A stretch of DNA of 9,759 nt from Chitinophagaceae bacterium. GTDB taxonomy: Bacteria; Bacteroidota; Bacteroidia; Chitinophagales; Chitinophagaceae. The stretch lies in contig JANXWM010000534.1 of the NCBI GenBank assembly GCA_025351145.1, positions 1 to 9,759 on the forward strand, given 5' to 3'. The position numbers and the translations under genes were made by a program. The notes under the pieces are model-generated. The model saw only the letters and a list, made by a program, of their open reading frames with translations, was not told where the DNA came from and searched no databases. This document shows positions 1-6,012 of the stretch, in pieces (positions within the stretch are counted from its first letter, which is position 1; each line of letters begins with the position of its first letter).

Positions 1-1
1 T

Positions 2-265
2 TCTTCCAATTTTGCAATGGGCAGCAAGACTGTTTCCTGGTTTGTAGGTGGATTAAATTACCAGATAGAGCATCATTTTTTTCCACGTATCAGCCATATA
101 CATTACCCTGCGCTAAGCAAAATTGTAGAAGAAAACTGTAAAAAAATTAACCTTCCATATTATTCTTTTTCATCCATGGGTGCGGCCTTCGCCTTACACA
201 TGCGTATTATAATTCAATTGGGTAAAAATGGACTGGCTTATCAGCCTGCTGTTCCTGTAAGTTAA
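2..265 (+). CDS. Front-end fatty acid desaturase (acyl-CoA desaturase), C-terminal end
   Basis: This is the last 87 residues of an integral-membrane fatty acid desaturase, with the 5' part outside the window. The frame is open from base 2, so the ATG at 17 is internal. The diagnostic signal is the third histidine box QIEHH (62-76), followed by FFP, in the context of a WFVGGLNY stretch. A glutamine replacing the first histidine of this box is the hallmark of front-end (delta-5/6-like) and linoleoyl-CoA-type desaturases. In that family the box helps ligate the di-iron centre at the cytoplasmic face of the membrane. Downstream is the usual soluble tail (ISHIHYPALSKIVEENC). The first two histidine boxes are not visible, so regiospecificity cannot be judged. 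The gene ends at TAA 263-265 and converges on the DUF3820-type gene. Confidence 0.9.
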   Translation, partial: SSNFAMGSKTVSWFVGGLNYQIEHHFFPRISHIHYPALSKIVEENCKKINLPYYSFSSMGAAFALHMRIIIQLGKNGLAYQPAVPVS

Positions 266-274
266 TATTGTTTT

Positions 275-346
275 GTTGACCAGCAGTATAACTTTACTCA
301 TCGTTCCTTGTGTCACTCACTTGTACGTTCAAAGTTTTATTGAGCT
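275..346 (-). repeat. Diverged copy of the dispersed ~73-bp intergenic element (copy 5)
   Basis: Read on the minus strand, the core at 307-326 is GTACAAGTGAGTGACACAAG. It matches the 20-base core of the other four copies at 16 of 20 positions without gaps. An AGCT box (343-346) lies 20 bases before the core, against 19 in the others. A TGCTGGTCAAC box (275-285) lies 24 bases after the conserved GAC-C block, where copies 1 and 3 have TTGCC-GGTTCAT. The agreement of all three blocks at nearly fixed spacing makes a chance match unlikely. It sits between two convergent genes. Confidence 0.6.
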
Positions 347-398
347 GAGGCTTAAAGTTCTATCCTGCCAATAAATACCAGGTCGTTCTAATTCATAC

Positions 399-632
399 TT
401 ACTTCCGTTTCAAAGGCTCAAGTAATTCCTCCAAACCATTTAATTTAATCTCATAGATTGTTTCCAGCAGCACCCCAAGTTTACCCTTAGGAAACCCTTT
501 TCGCCGGAACCATTCCAGGTAAAAAACGGGAATATCGCAAAGTAATGTGCCTTTATACTTGCCAAAAGGCATCTGCATAGTTACCAATTGTTTAAGAAGT
601 TCCGGGTTTGGCTGTGGTATTTCTGGAAGCAT
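399..632 (-). CDS. DUF3820 family small protein
   Basis: This encodes a 77-residue protein with the compact DUF3820 signature: MPFGKYKG at residues 21-28, then an LEWF stretch (39-42) followed by RRKGFPKGKLG, and a charged helical C-terminus (LEELLEPLKRK). DUF3820 proteins are small, widespread and have no firmly established biochemical role; some database entries call them putative quorum-sensing-regulated virulence factors, which this sequence does not support. The length is normal for the family. There is no signal peptide or membrane segment, so it is probably cytoplasmic. The ATG at 630-632 is the start. A Bacteroidota-like -7 box lies about 40 bases upstream at 673-680. The gene is divergent from the 118-residue protein gene and convergent with the desaturase. 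Confidence 0.8.
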   Translation of the reverse strand: MLPEIPQPNPELLKQLVTMQMPFGKYKGTLLCDIPVFYLEWFRRKGFPKGKLGVLLETIYEIKLNGLEELLEPLKRK

Positions 633-672
633 AAATGAGTCAACATATTTTTAATTAAACCAGTTGATTTAT

Positions 673-708
673 CAAAAATACATCCGGTGAAAGAAAACCT
701 AAAACAAA
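673..708 (-). promoter_or_regulatory. Candidate Bacteroidota-type promoter for the DUF3820 gene
   Basis: On the minus strand, TATTTTTG (673-680) is a perfect match to the Bacteroidota -7 consensus TAnnTTTG. A TTTG lies at 705-708, 24 bases upstream, slightly longer than the usual 17-23 spacing. The -7 box would give a short leader of roughly 35 bases before the ATG at 632. The assignment rests on motif and position only. Confidence 0.4.
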
Positions 709-744
709 TTGAACAAACTTTAAGCAGCAAAAAAATACAAAAGC

Positions 745-773
745 TTGAAACCAGCATTTTAAACGTACCTTTA
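745..773 (+). promoter_or_regulatory. Candidate Bacteroidota-type promoter for the 118-residue protein gene
   Basis: TTG (745-747), an 18-base spacer, and TACCTTTA (766-773) resemble the Bacteroidota consensus TTG-N17-23-TAnnTTTG, with only the last G replaced by A. The predicted transcript would have a leader of about 110 bases before the ATG at 890. The same TACCTTTA octamer occurs upstream of actB. Confidence 0.4.
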
Positions 774-889
774 CAAATATTGACATATCATTGAGGCATT
801 ATACACTGTAGTTTTAAGTAAGCATTCATCAGCAGCATAAAAGTCAGCAACCTCTCTGGCAAGTTATTCCGAAAAAAATCTTTAAGAAT

Positions 890-1246
890 ATGTACACATC
901 TATCTGGAGCAAATACCTGCCTGTAATTAAAATTCTTATGAAGCGTTCAGTTAATGGCGAGCAAAAGCTTGCCCTTAACAGGATTGATTTTGAAAGGGCC
1001 GGCACCGGCCGCAAAGCAGGATATAAATTCATTATTGAGTTTACCAATGGAAAAGTAGGCAACCTTATCAGCAGTTCATTACTTGCAAGTCATTTGGCAA
1101 CTGTACTTCAGGAAGATGAAATAATTAAACAATTGCTGCAGGAAAATAATTACGAGGTAAGCCTGAATACAAAATTTCAATTGCTTATTAAGAACTGCAC
1201 AATAGCTCAGGCAGCTGTGCTTGCTGCTGAAACCGCGGAAGCCTGA
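890..1246 (+). CDS. Conserved-looking hypothetical protein, 118 aa
   Basis: The function is not recognised. The protein begins MYTSIWSKYLPVIKILMKRS and has no signal peptide or clear membrane helix. The N-terminal half is basic, with residues about 38-62 (FERAGTGRKAGYKFIIEFTNGK) suggesting a small beta-rich fold. The C-terminal half (about 65-90) is acidic and helical, and the end is rich in alanine. It reads as a small cytoplasmic alpha/beta protein. From memory it resembles an uncharacterised Bacteroidota family, but this could not be checked. The ATG at 890 is preceded by an A-rich stretch and a candidate promoter at 745-773. A short hairpin and T-run follow the stop. A 72-residue reading frame on the opposite strand overlaps it; the plus-strand frame is preferred because of its length and flanking signals. 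Confidence 0.7.
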   Translation: MYTSIWSKYLPVIKILMKRSVNGEQKLALNRIDFERAGTGRKAGYKFIIEFTNGKVGNLISSSLLASHLATVLQEDEIIKQLLQENNYEVSLNTKFQLLIKNCTIAQAAVLAAETAEA

Positions 1247-1254
1247 TAATTACC

Positions 1255-1273
1255 GGTTTATAAACCTTTTTTT
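1255..1273 (+). terminator. Possible intrinsic terminator after the 118-aa gene
   Basis: Nine bases after the stop codon, GGTTTATAAACC (1255-1266) is a perfect 12-base palindrome. It can fold as a small stem-loop and is followed directly by seven T residues (1267-1273). The stem is short and AT-rich, so strength is uncertain, but position and T-run fit Rho-independent termination. Confidence 0.45.
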
Positions 1274-1327
1274 ATTTAATTGACAGGGAGCTTTAGTATT
1301 GCTGTAAAGGCTCTACGCTACGGTAAA

Positions 1328-1400
1328 AGCTGCATGTTATTCTACAGTACAAGAGTGCGACGCAAGAGAAGCTTAATAGCATTCAAATTGCCTGGTTCAT
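1328..1400 (+). repeat. Dispersed ~73-bp intergenic element, copy 1
   Basis: The core GTACAAGAGTGCGACGCAAG lies at 1347-1366. The AGCT box (1328-1331) is 19 bases before it, and TTGCCTGGTTCAT (1388-1400) begins 24 bases after the core's GACGC. Copy 3 (2891-2963) has the same three blocks at the same spacing. This copy lies between the 118-aa protein gene and the helicase gene, after the candidate terminator. It contains no convincing reading frame. Confidence 0.8.
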
Positions 1401-1508
1401 AAATATTTTAAGATTGTTTCTGCTAAATTTCAACCCTTACAAAAAAGGCTTTACAATTTTATCCGCTTATCTTTACCGTATTACATCATTGATTAAGAAT
1501 AAACGATT

Positions 1509-2723
1509 TTGACATTTAAAGATTTTGGGTTCGACGAAAGACTGCTCGAAGGTATTGATGCCATGGGCTATCAAAACGCAACCCCTGTTCAGGAACAAGT
1601 GATTCCCCAGATACTTGAAGGCAGGGACATGATAGCATCTGCGCAAACAGGAACCGGTAAAACGGCGGCGTTTCTTTTGCCTGTAATTAATAAATTACTC
1701 ACCTCGCATCACGAAGCCAACCAGATAAACGCAATGATTATTGTGCCCACAAGGGAACTTGCTATACAGATTGCGCAAACCATGGAAGGGCTTTCTTATT
1801 TTACTTCAGTTAATTCCATCGCGGTTTACGGCGGTGGCGATGGTAGTTTGTTTACTGCCGAAAAGAAAGCTTTATCCAGCGGTGTTGATATGGTGATCTG
1901 CACACCCGGCAGAATGATCGCCCACCTGAACATGGGCTACGTAAAATTAGACGGACTTAAATACCTGATACTCGACGAAGCCGACCGTATGCTTGATATG
2001 GGTTTTAACGATGATATTACCAAGATCATTTCATTTCTTCCAAAGCAGCGGCAAAACCTGCTATTCTCGGCTACTATGCCTTCGCGGATGAGGGACCTTG
2101 CAAGAAAGATTTTGCACAACCCTGTTGAAGTAAATATTGCCATATCAAAACCTCCGGAGAAAATTGTACAGGAAGCGTTTGTGCTTTATGAGCCACAAAA
2201 AATTCCGCTGGTAAAATATATTTTACAACAAAAGGCTTTTGGAAGCGTACTGGTTTTTTGCTCCAAAAAACAAAATGTAAAGGCACTGAGCCGCGAACTA
2301 AAGCGGACCAAATTCTCTATTGAAGAAATACACTCAGATCTTTTGCAGGAACAGAGGGAGCAGGTACTTATTGATTTTAAAAACAAACGGCTTAAGATTT
2401 TAGTAGCAACCGACCTGCTTTCACGCGGTATTGATATTGAAGATATAGACCTCGTTATTAATTACGATGTGCCCAATGATGGTGAAGATTATGTGCACCG
2501 AATTGGCCGTACTGCCCGGGCTGCAAGCGAGGGCACAGCCTACACTTTTATTACAGAAAAAGAGCAGCAAAAATTTGCACGTATAGAAAAACTGCTGGGT
2601 AAGGATGTACCAAAAGTTGCACTACCAGAGCAGTTTGGCCCCGCCCCGGCTTATAACCCACGTAGCCAAAGACCCGAACAGAAAAGAAGATATAGCGGAA
2701 AGCCACAACGGCAGGGCAGGTAA
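1509..2723 (+). CDS. DEAD-box ATP-dependent RNA helicase, RhlE-like
   Basis: This encodes a 404-residue ATP-dependent RNA helicase that remodels RNA secondary structure in the cytoplasm, in roles such as ribosome assembly or mRNA turnover. All core motifs are intact. In the first RecA-like domain: the Q motif around residues 21-33 (TPVQEQ), motif I AQTGTGKT (45-52), PTREL (80-84), TPGR (132-135), DEAD (156-159) and SAT (187-189). In the second: VLVFCSKK (247-254), ATDLLSRGIDI (300-310) and HRIGRTAR (330-337). A basic, Arg/Gln-rich tail of about 25 residues ends the protein, as is common in RhlE-type enzymes. The start is TTG at 1509: an in-frame TAA at 1500 leaves no ATG upstream, and starting at Met19 would remove the conserved aromatic residues before the Q motif. 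A weak -7-like TATCTTTA lies at 1468-1475. The particular subfamily is not certain. Confidence 0.95.
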   Translation: MTFKDFGFDERLLEGIDAMGYQNATPVQEQVIPQILEGRDMIASAQTGTGKTAAFLLPVINKLLTSHHEANQINAMIIVPTRELAIQIAQTMEGLSYFTSVNSIAVYGGGDGSLFTAEKKALSSGVDMVICTPGRMIAHLNMGYVKLDGLKYLILDEADRMLDMGFNDDITKIISFLPKQRQNLLFSATMPSRMRDLARKILHNPVEVNIAISKPPEKIVQEAFVLYEPQKIPLVKYILQQKAFGSVLVFCSKKQNVKALSRELKRTKFSIEEIHSDLLQEQREQVLIDFKNKRLKILVATDLLSRGIDIEDIDLVINYDVPNDGEDYVHRIGRTARAASEGTAYTFITEKEQQKFARIEKLLGKDVPKVALPEQFGPAPAYNPRSQRPEQKRRYSGKPQRQGR

Positions 2724-2792
2724 ACCTGGATAAGATTTTTGTTAACTATAGAAGATTTTTTAGCCCATCTTTTAGAACTGCATGGAGCTTTA

Positions 2793-2831
2793 CTTGCGTC
2801 GCACTCTTGTACGATTGGAATATATTCAGCT
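2793..2831 (-). repeat. Dispersed ~73-bp intergenic element, copy 2 (minus strand)
   Basis: Read on the minus strand, the perfect 20-base core GTACAAGAGTGCGACGCAAG is at 2793-2812. AGCTGAAT begins at 2831, exactly 19 bases before the core. The expected downstream box is degenerate here (around 2756-2768 on the plus strand), so only the two well-conserved blocks are annotated. It forms a head-to-head inverted pair with copy 3. Confidence 0.75.
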
Positions 2832-2858
2832 TCAGGCTGCAAGCCGTAAGCCGCAAGC
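2831..2858. repeat. Heptamer tandem repeat, four units
   Basis: Four consecutive 7-base units fill 2831-2858: TTCAGGC, TGCAAGC, CGTAAGC and CGCAAGC. On the minus strand this is a run of GCTTGCR-type heptamers. The unit before it (2824-2830, ATTCAGC) keeps part of the pattern and overlaps the edge of repeat copy 2. The array sits inside the 97-base spacer between the two inverted 20-base cores. Confidence 0.6.
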
Positions 2859-2890
2859 AAAACACACAACAGCTTTTACGTGTAACCCCA

Positions 2891-2963
2891 AGCTCAAAAC
2901 TATTCTAAAGTACAAGAGTGCGACGCAAGGAAGGATCAACAAAGCATCACTTGCCGGGTTCAT
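2891..2963 (+). repeat. Dispersed ~73-bp intergenic element, copy 3
   Basis: The core GTACAAGAGTGCGACGCAAG is at 2910-2929. AGCT (2891-2894) is 19 bases upstream, and TTGCCGGGTTCAT (2951-2963) differs at one base from the equivalent box in copy 1 at an identical offset. The bases between the boxes are poorly conserved. It lies in the gap between the convergent helicase and lipoprotein genes, facing away from copy 2. Confidence 0.8.
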
Positions 2964-3005
2964 TATTTTTATTTGCTGCTATATATTATATATAAGGTAT
3001 AGGAA

Positions 3006-3746
3006 TTAGGGCAGAATAAAAGATTTTGGTGAACTGCTGTTCGTATTAAGATTTGGGAATATTCTTTTAGCAGAAGGAACATCGATATAATCATTTGAGA
3101 AAAATGCATCGCCGTAGACCTTTACATAAACTGTATCGCCTGCACTAAAACCCATTGAATAAAAATCCGTCTTGTCAATTCTTTCCGTTGCATTAGCACT
3201 TTTAACCCCATAAACAGGGCTGAATGCAGAAAAATTTTCTTTTGTAACGAGTGAATCGTTTCCATAAAAAAATCTTACTGCCCGGGCGGTAGAACCATTC
3301 CCTGGCGGGTCGATAGTGGCAACTATTTTAATAAAATCGCCTTCAATGCTTGGAAACATATCAATAACAGCAGTTGTGGAAAGCTGCCCCAAAATTTTTG
3401 GTGGAATAATGGCAGGTGTATCGGTAATGTTTTGAACAAGGTTAAAAGTATCGAGTTTAAAAGTGCCATAGCCGGGTTTTTCGTAAACTACTGTATAGCT
3501 ACCAAGCGGAACATCTTTAAAGGAATACTTGCCTGATGAATCTGTGACAGTTGAAAAAGTTGTTCCATCCAAATGTACCGTCATGCTGTCGAAAGATGGA
3601 ACTTTATTGGTGAGGTCGTCGTATAAAACAACGTTGCCTATAATCTTATTTTTTGTTCCGCTGCCACCTCCCTTTGCAGGCACATAATCGCTTTTGTTAC
3701 AGGCTGCAAATACCAATACTATTAAATACAGGGGCAAAGACTTCAT
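3006..3746 (-). CDS. Lipoprotein with carboxypeptidase-regulatory-like domain
   Basis: This encodes a predicted 246-residue cell-envelope lipoprotein of unknown specific function. The signal peptide (MKSLPLYLIVLVFAAC) ends in a lipobox, with Cys16 as the predicted lipidated residue. A Gly/Ser-rich linker (GGGSG) follows. Residues about 34-105 resemble the carboxypeptidase-regulatory-like beta-sandwich common in Bacteroidota surface proteins, shown by the TDSSGKYSFKDVPLGSYTVVY pattern. The remainder is beta-rich, with fibronectin-like features, and is not recognised. The frame is open to 3794, but the ATG at 3744-3746 is chosen because it places the signal peptide at the N-terminus; starting upstream would add 16 mostly polar residues. 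The gene lies 80 bases after purN on the same strand, so it may share its transcript. No functional link to purine synthesis is evident. Confidence 0.82.
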   Translation of the reverse strand: MKSLPLYLIVLVFAACNKSDYVPAKGGGSGTKNKIIGNVVLYDDLTNKVPSFDSMTVHLDGTTFSTVTDSSGKYSFKDVPLGSYTVVYEKPGYGTFKLDTFNLVQNITDTPAIIPPKILGQLSTTAVIDMFPSIEGDFIKIVATIDPPGNGSTARAVRFFYGNDSLVTKENFSAFSPVYGVKSANATERIDKTDFYSMGFSAGDTVYVKVYGDAFFSNDYIDVPSAKRIFPNLNTNSSSPKSFILP

Positions 3747-3826
3747 GATATTTTTTTTAAGATGATGCTTTTGGTTTTCAACTATTAAAAACAATTGGAT
3801 ATTGGAATTTTAGACCGTACTACTGT

Positions 3827-4408
3827 TTAAATGTTTAAAAGGACATCTTCAATTACTTTTGGGTAATATTCATATTCGAGCAAATGAATTTTTTTTGCCA
3901 GGCTTTCTGGAGTATCGTCAGGTAATACCGGGCATACTGCCTGGAAAATATGCCTGCCGTGATCGTATAACTCATCAACATAATGAATTGTAATTCCACT
4001 TTCTTTTTCAGCGGCAGCTATCACCGCTTCGTGAACATGACTACCGTACATCCCTTTGCCGCCGAATTTAGGAAGAAGCGCCGGATGAATGTTAATGATT
4101 TTGCCGGGATACTCTTTTATTAGATTAAGTGGAATTTTCCAAAGGAAGCCTGCGAGTATAATAAAATCAACCCGGACTTCTTTTAAATCGTTTTTATATG
4201 AGGTACCTCGAAAAAATTCTTCTTTTTCAACCAGGAGAGAATTGATATGATTCTCTTCGGCAATTTGTAAAACACCTGCCCCAGGTTTGTTACAAACGAT
4301 TAAAACTACAAAGATGTTATTTGAAAGTGCAAAATATTCAATGATGTTTTTTGTATTGCTGCCATTACCCGATGCGAAGATTGCAATTCTGTGTTTTTTG
4401 TGTTTCAC
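3827..4408 (-). CDS. purN: Phosphoribosylglycinamide formyltransferase (GART)
   Basis: PurN transfers the formyl group of 10-formyltetrahydrofolate to glycinamide ribonucleotide (GAR), the third step of de novo purine synthesis, in the cytoplasm. The 193-residue length is normal for single-domain PurN. Residues 11-18 (FASGNGSN) form the conserved phosphate-binding turn. The catalytic motif NIHPALLPKFGGKGMYG places Asn106 and His108 at the same numbers as in the E. coli enzyme. The VDELYDHG segment supplies the expected aspartate (Asp145). The start is GTG at 4406-4408: a TAG codon lies immediately upstream in frame, no ATG is available until deep in the protein, and the protein begins just before the first beta strand. 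It is divergent from actA and is followed by the lipoprotein gene 80 bases downstream. Confidence 0.95.
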   Translation of the reverse strand: MKHKKHRIAIFASGNGSNTKNIIEYFALSNNIFVVLIVCNKPGAGVLQIAEENHINSLLVEKEEFFRGTSYKNDLKEVRVDFIILAGFLWKIPLNLIKEYPGKIINIHPALLPKFGGKGMYGSHVHEAVIAAAEKESGITIHYVDELYDHGRHIFQAVCPVLPDDTPESLAKKIHLLEYEYYPKVIEDVLLNI

Positions 4409-4593
4409 CTAAGAAAATGATATTATTAATTCGCTTGCAAATCTGCTTTAAAACTTTGATTTAAAAGAAACTATTTGTTTAATTCAAAAATTCAAGAAAA
4501 AAGGGGCACCTCTTTTTATAATTTAGTTTCGCAGTGGATAAGATAAAAGAGTCATACAAAAAACTGCTAAAAAAAAATTAAAACGTATGGTGA

Positions 4594-4619
4594 TTTGTCA
4601 AATTCCTGTCATACTTTTG
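4594..4619 (+). promoter_or_regulatory. Candidate promoter of the act (alternative complex III) operon
   Basis: TACTTTTG (4612-4619) matches the Bacteroidota -7 consensus TAnnTTTG exactly. TTTG occurs at 4594-4597, but the 14-base spacing is shorter than typical, so the -33 assignment is doubtful. A transcript starting just after 4619 would begin downstream of the TTG at 4595, which argues that the actA protein starts at 4667 or 4688. Confidence 0.45.
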
Positions 4620-4687
4620 TCGCCATCTGGGATATTTTTCCACATCTACACAACAGTATTGTGAATATGATCCACTCAAGAAGCATT

Positions 4688-5920
4688 ATGGGAAAACTAA
4701 CAATAATTATCGCTTTCGGCTTTTTAGTGCTTTTCAGTAATAATTCATTTTCGCAGGACGGTAAAGCCCTTTTTACTCAAAACTGCGCATCTTGCCATCA
4801 GGTTAACAAGAAACTGGTTGGTCCTGCATTGGCAGGTGTTGAAGACCGCTGGCCCGATAAAACAAAATTACATTCGTGGATTAAAAATAACCAGGCATTT
4901 CTAAAAACAGGAGATCCCTATGCCAACAATTTGTACAATGAGTACAATAAATCAGCAATGAACATCTTTACCAATCTTCCCGATAAAGATATTGATGCTA
5001 TTCTTGCTTATATAAAATCTGTTCCGCCTCCGACTGCGGGAAACCCTGTTGCGGGCGGTGGTAACGGAAGCACGGCTGCTGCAGCTGATAGTGATAACAC
5101 ACTTCTTTTTGGAGTACTTACCCTTGTCCTTGCCATAGTAGCATTTATATTATTACAGGTTAATGCCAACCTTAAAAAACTGGCTGATGATAAAGAGGGC
5201 GTTCCTTCGATGGAGCCTGTTCCAGTTTGGAGGAATAAGTTGTACATCATGTTTGGCACCTTGGTTTTGTTTACGATAGGTGGATATTATACGGTAATGG
5301 GGGCTATTGATCTTGGCCGCTCTCAGAATTATGAACCTTCTCAGCCTATCTTTTATTCTCATAAAGTACATGCAGGTGTAAATCAGATCAGTTGTTTGTA
5401 TTGCCATGGTGGCGCTCAGGAAAGTAAGCATGCCAATATTCCTTCAGTGAATGTATGTATGAATTGTCACATGGCCATTAATGAATATAAAGGTGATCCG
5501 CTGTACACTGCAGAAGGGGTTGAAGTTAATGGAACAAATGAAATAAAGAAGCTGTATAAATATGCGGCTTTTGAAGAAGGTAAGCCATGGGATGCATCAA
5601 AAGCGAAGCCTATAGAATGGGTACGTGTACATAATCTTCCGGATCATGTATATTTTAACCACTCTCAGCATATCATGGTTGGTAAAGTTCAATGTCAAAC
5701 CTGTCATGGAGAAATTACCAAAATGGACGAGGTTAAACAATTTGCTGAATTGAGCATGGGCTGGTGCATTAATTGTCATCGTGAATCAAAAGTGCAGTTC
5801 GCTGATAATGGTTTTTACAGTATTTATGAAAAGTACCACCAGGATATTAAGAATGGTACCATGGATAGTGTAACTGTTGAAAATATCGGCGGTACCGAAT
5901 GCCAGAAATGTCATTATTAA
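4688..5920 (+). CDS. actA: Alternative complex III subunit ActA, multiheme cytochrome c with N-terminal monoheme domain
   Basis: ActA is the periplasmic multiheme c-type cytochrome of alternative complex III, which takes electrons from the Fe-S subunit ActB and passes them towards a terminal oxidase. With the ATG at 4688 it has 410 residues. A signal peptide (about 1-23) is followed by a monoheme cytochrome c-like domain with CASCH at 33-37 and a likely axial Met near residue 91. Two membrane helices (about 138-158 and 184-207) form a hairpin. Five further heme sites follow: CLYCH 236, CMNCH 257, CQTCH 336, CINCH 360 and CQKCH 405 at the very C-terminus. That makes six CxxCH motifs, against the classic five-heme ActA core. 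The ATG at 4667 is an alternative start. An upstream TTG at 4595 overlaps the candidate promoter and would bury the signal peptide. actB begins 92 bases downstream. Confidence 0.92.
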   Translation: MGKLTIIIAFGFLVLFSNNSFSQDGKALFTQNCASCHQVNKKLVGPALAGVEDRWPDKTKLHSWIKNNQAFLKTGDPYANNLYNEYNKSAMNIFTNLPDKDIDAILAYIKSVPPPTAGNPVAGGGNGSTAAAADSDNTLLFGVLTLVLAIVAFILLQVNANLKKLADDKEGVPSMEPVPVWRNKLYIMFGTLVLFTIGGYYTVMGAIDLGRSQNYEPSQPIFYSHKVHAGVNQISCLYCHGGAQESKHANIPSVNVCMNCHMAINEYKGDPLYTAEGVEVNGTNEIKKLYKYAAFEEGKPWDASKAKPIEWVRVHNLPDHVYFNHSQHIMVGKVQCQTCHGEITKMDEVKQFAELSMGWCINCHRESKVQFADNGFYSIYEKYHQDIKNGTMDSVTVENIGGTECQKCHY

Positions 5921-5945
5921 TTGCCGTTAACTGTTTTGATTTCAG

Positions 5946-5977
5946 TTTGTTTGAGTTGAATAATCGAAATACCTTTA
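5946..5977 (+). promoter_or_regulatory. Possible internal promoter ahead of actB
   Basis: TTTG (5946-5949), a 20-base spacer and TACCTTTA (5970-5977) resemble the Bacteroidota TTTG / TAnnTTTG pattern with one mismatch in the -7 box. It lies in the 92-base gap between actA and actB. It may add transcription of actBC or may be a chance match in AT-rich DNA. Confidence 0.3.
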
Positions 5978-6012
5978 GTAACTGTCAACTATAAATCCCT
6001 GATTTATATTAT

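Noticed and set aside
844..1062. 72-codon minus-strand frame overlapping the start of the 118-aa gene
   Set aside because: It is shorter than the plus-strand frame, lacks promoter and terminator signals, and reads like translated antisense.
1334..1382. Possible RNA stem in repeat copy 1 (ATGTTATT pairing with AATAGCAT around the core)
   Set aside because: Bases at the same offsets in copies 2, 3 and 4 do not pair, so the stem is not conserved.
2740..2775. Possible helicase terminator (AAGAT...ATCTT)
   Set aside because: The stem is five AT-rich pairs around an 11-base loop, too weak to call.
1347..2929. Repeated 20-mers as a CRISPR array
   Set aside because: The copies are on both strands, hundreds to thousands of bases apart, separated by genes, and have no regular spacers or cas genes nearby.
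2980..2992. TATATA-T-TATATA palindrome near the lipoprotein gene's end
   Set aside because: It is pure AT with no following T-run in the relevant direction. Such palindromes are expected by chance in AT-rich intergenic DNA.
2782..3009. Open frame of 75 codons on the plus strand after the helicase
   Set aside because: It is built from both repeat copies and the heptamer array, has biased composition and no recognisable start signal, and runs against the lipoprotein gene's 3' end.
3006..4408. Lipoprotein and purN as a functional pair
   Set aside because: Same strand and an 80-base gap allow cotranscription, but nothing in the lipoprotein sequence connects it to purine metabolism.
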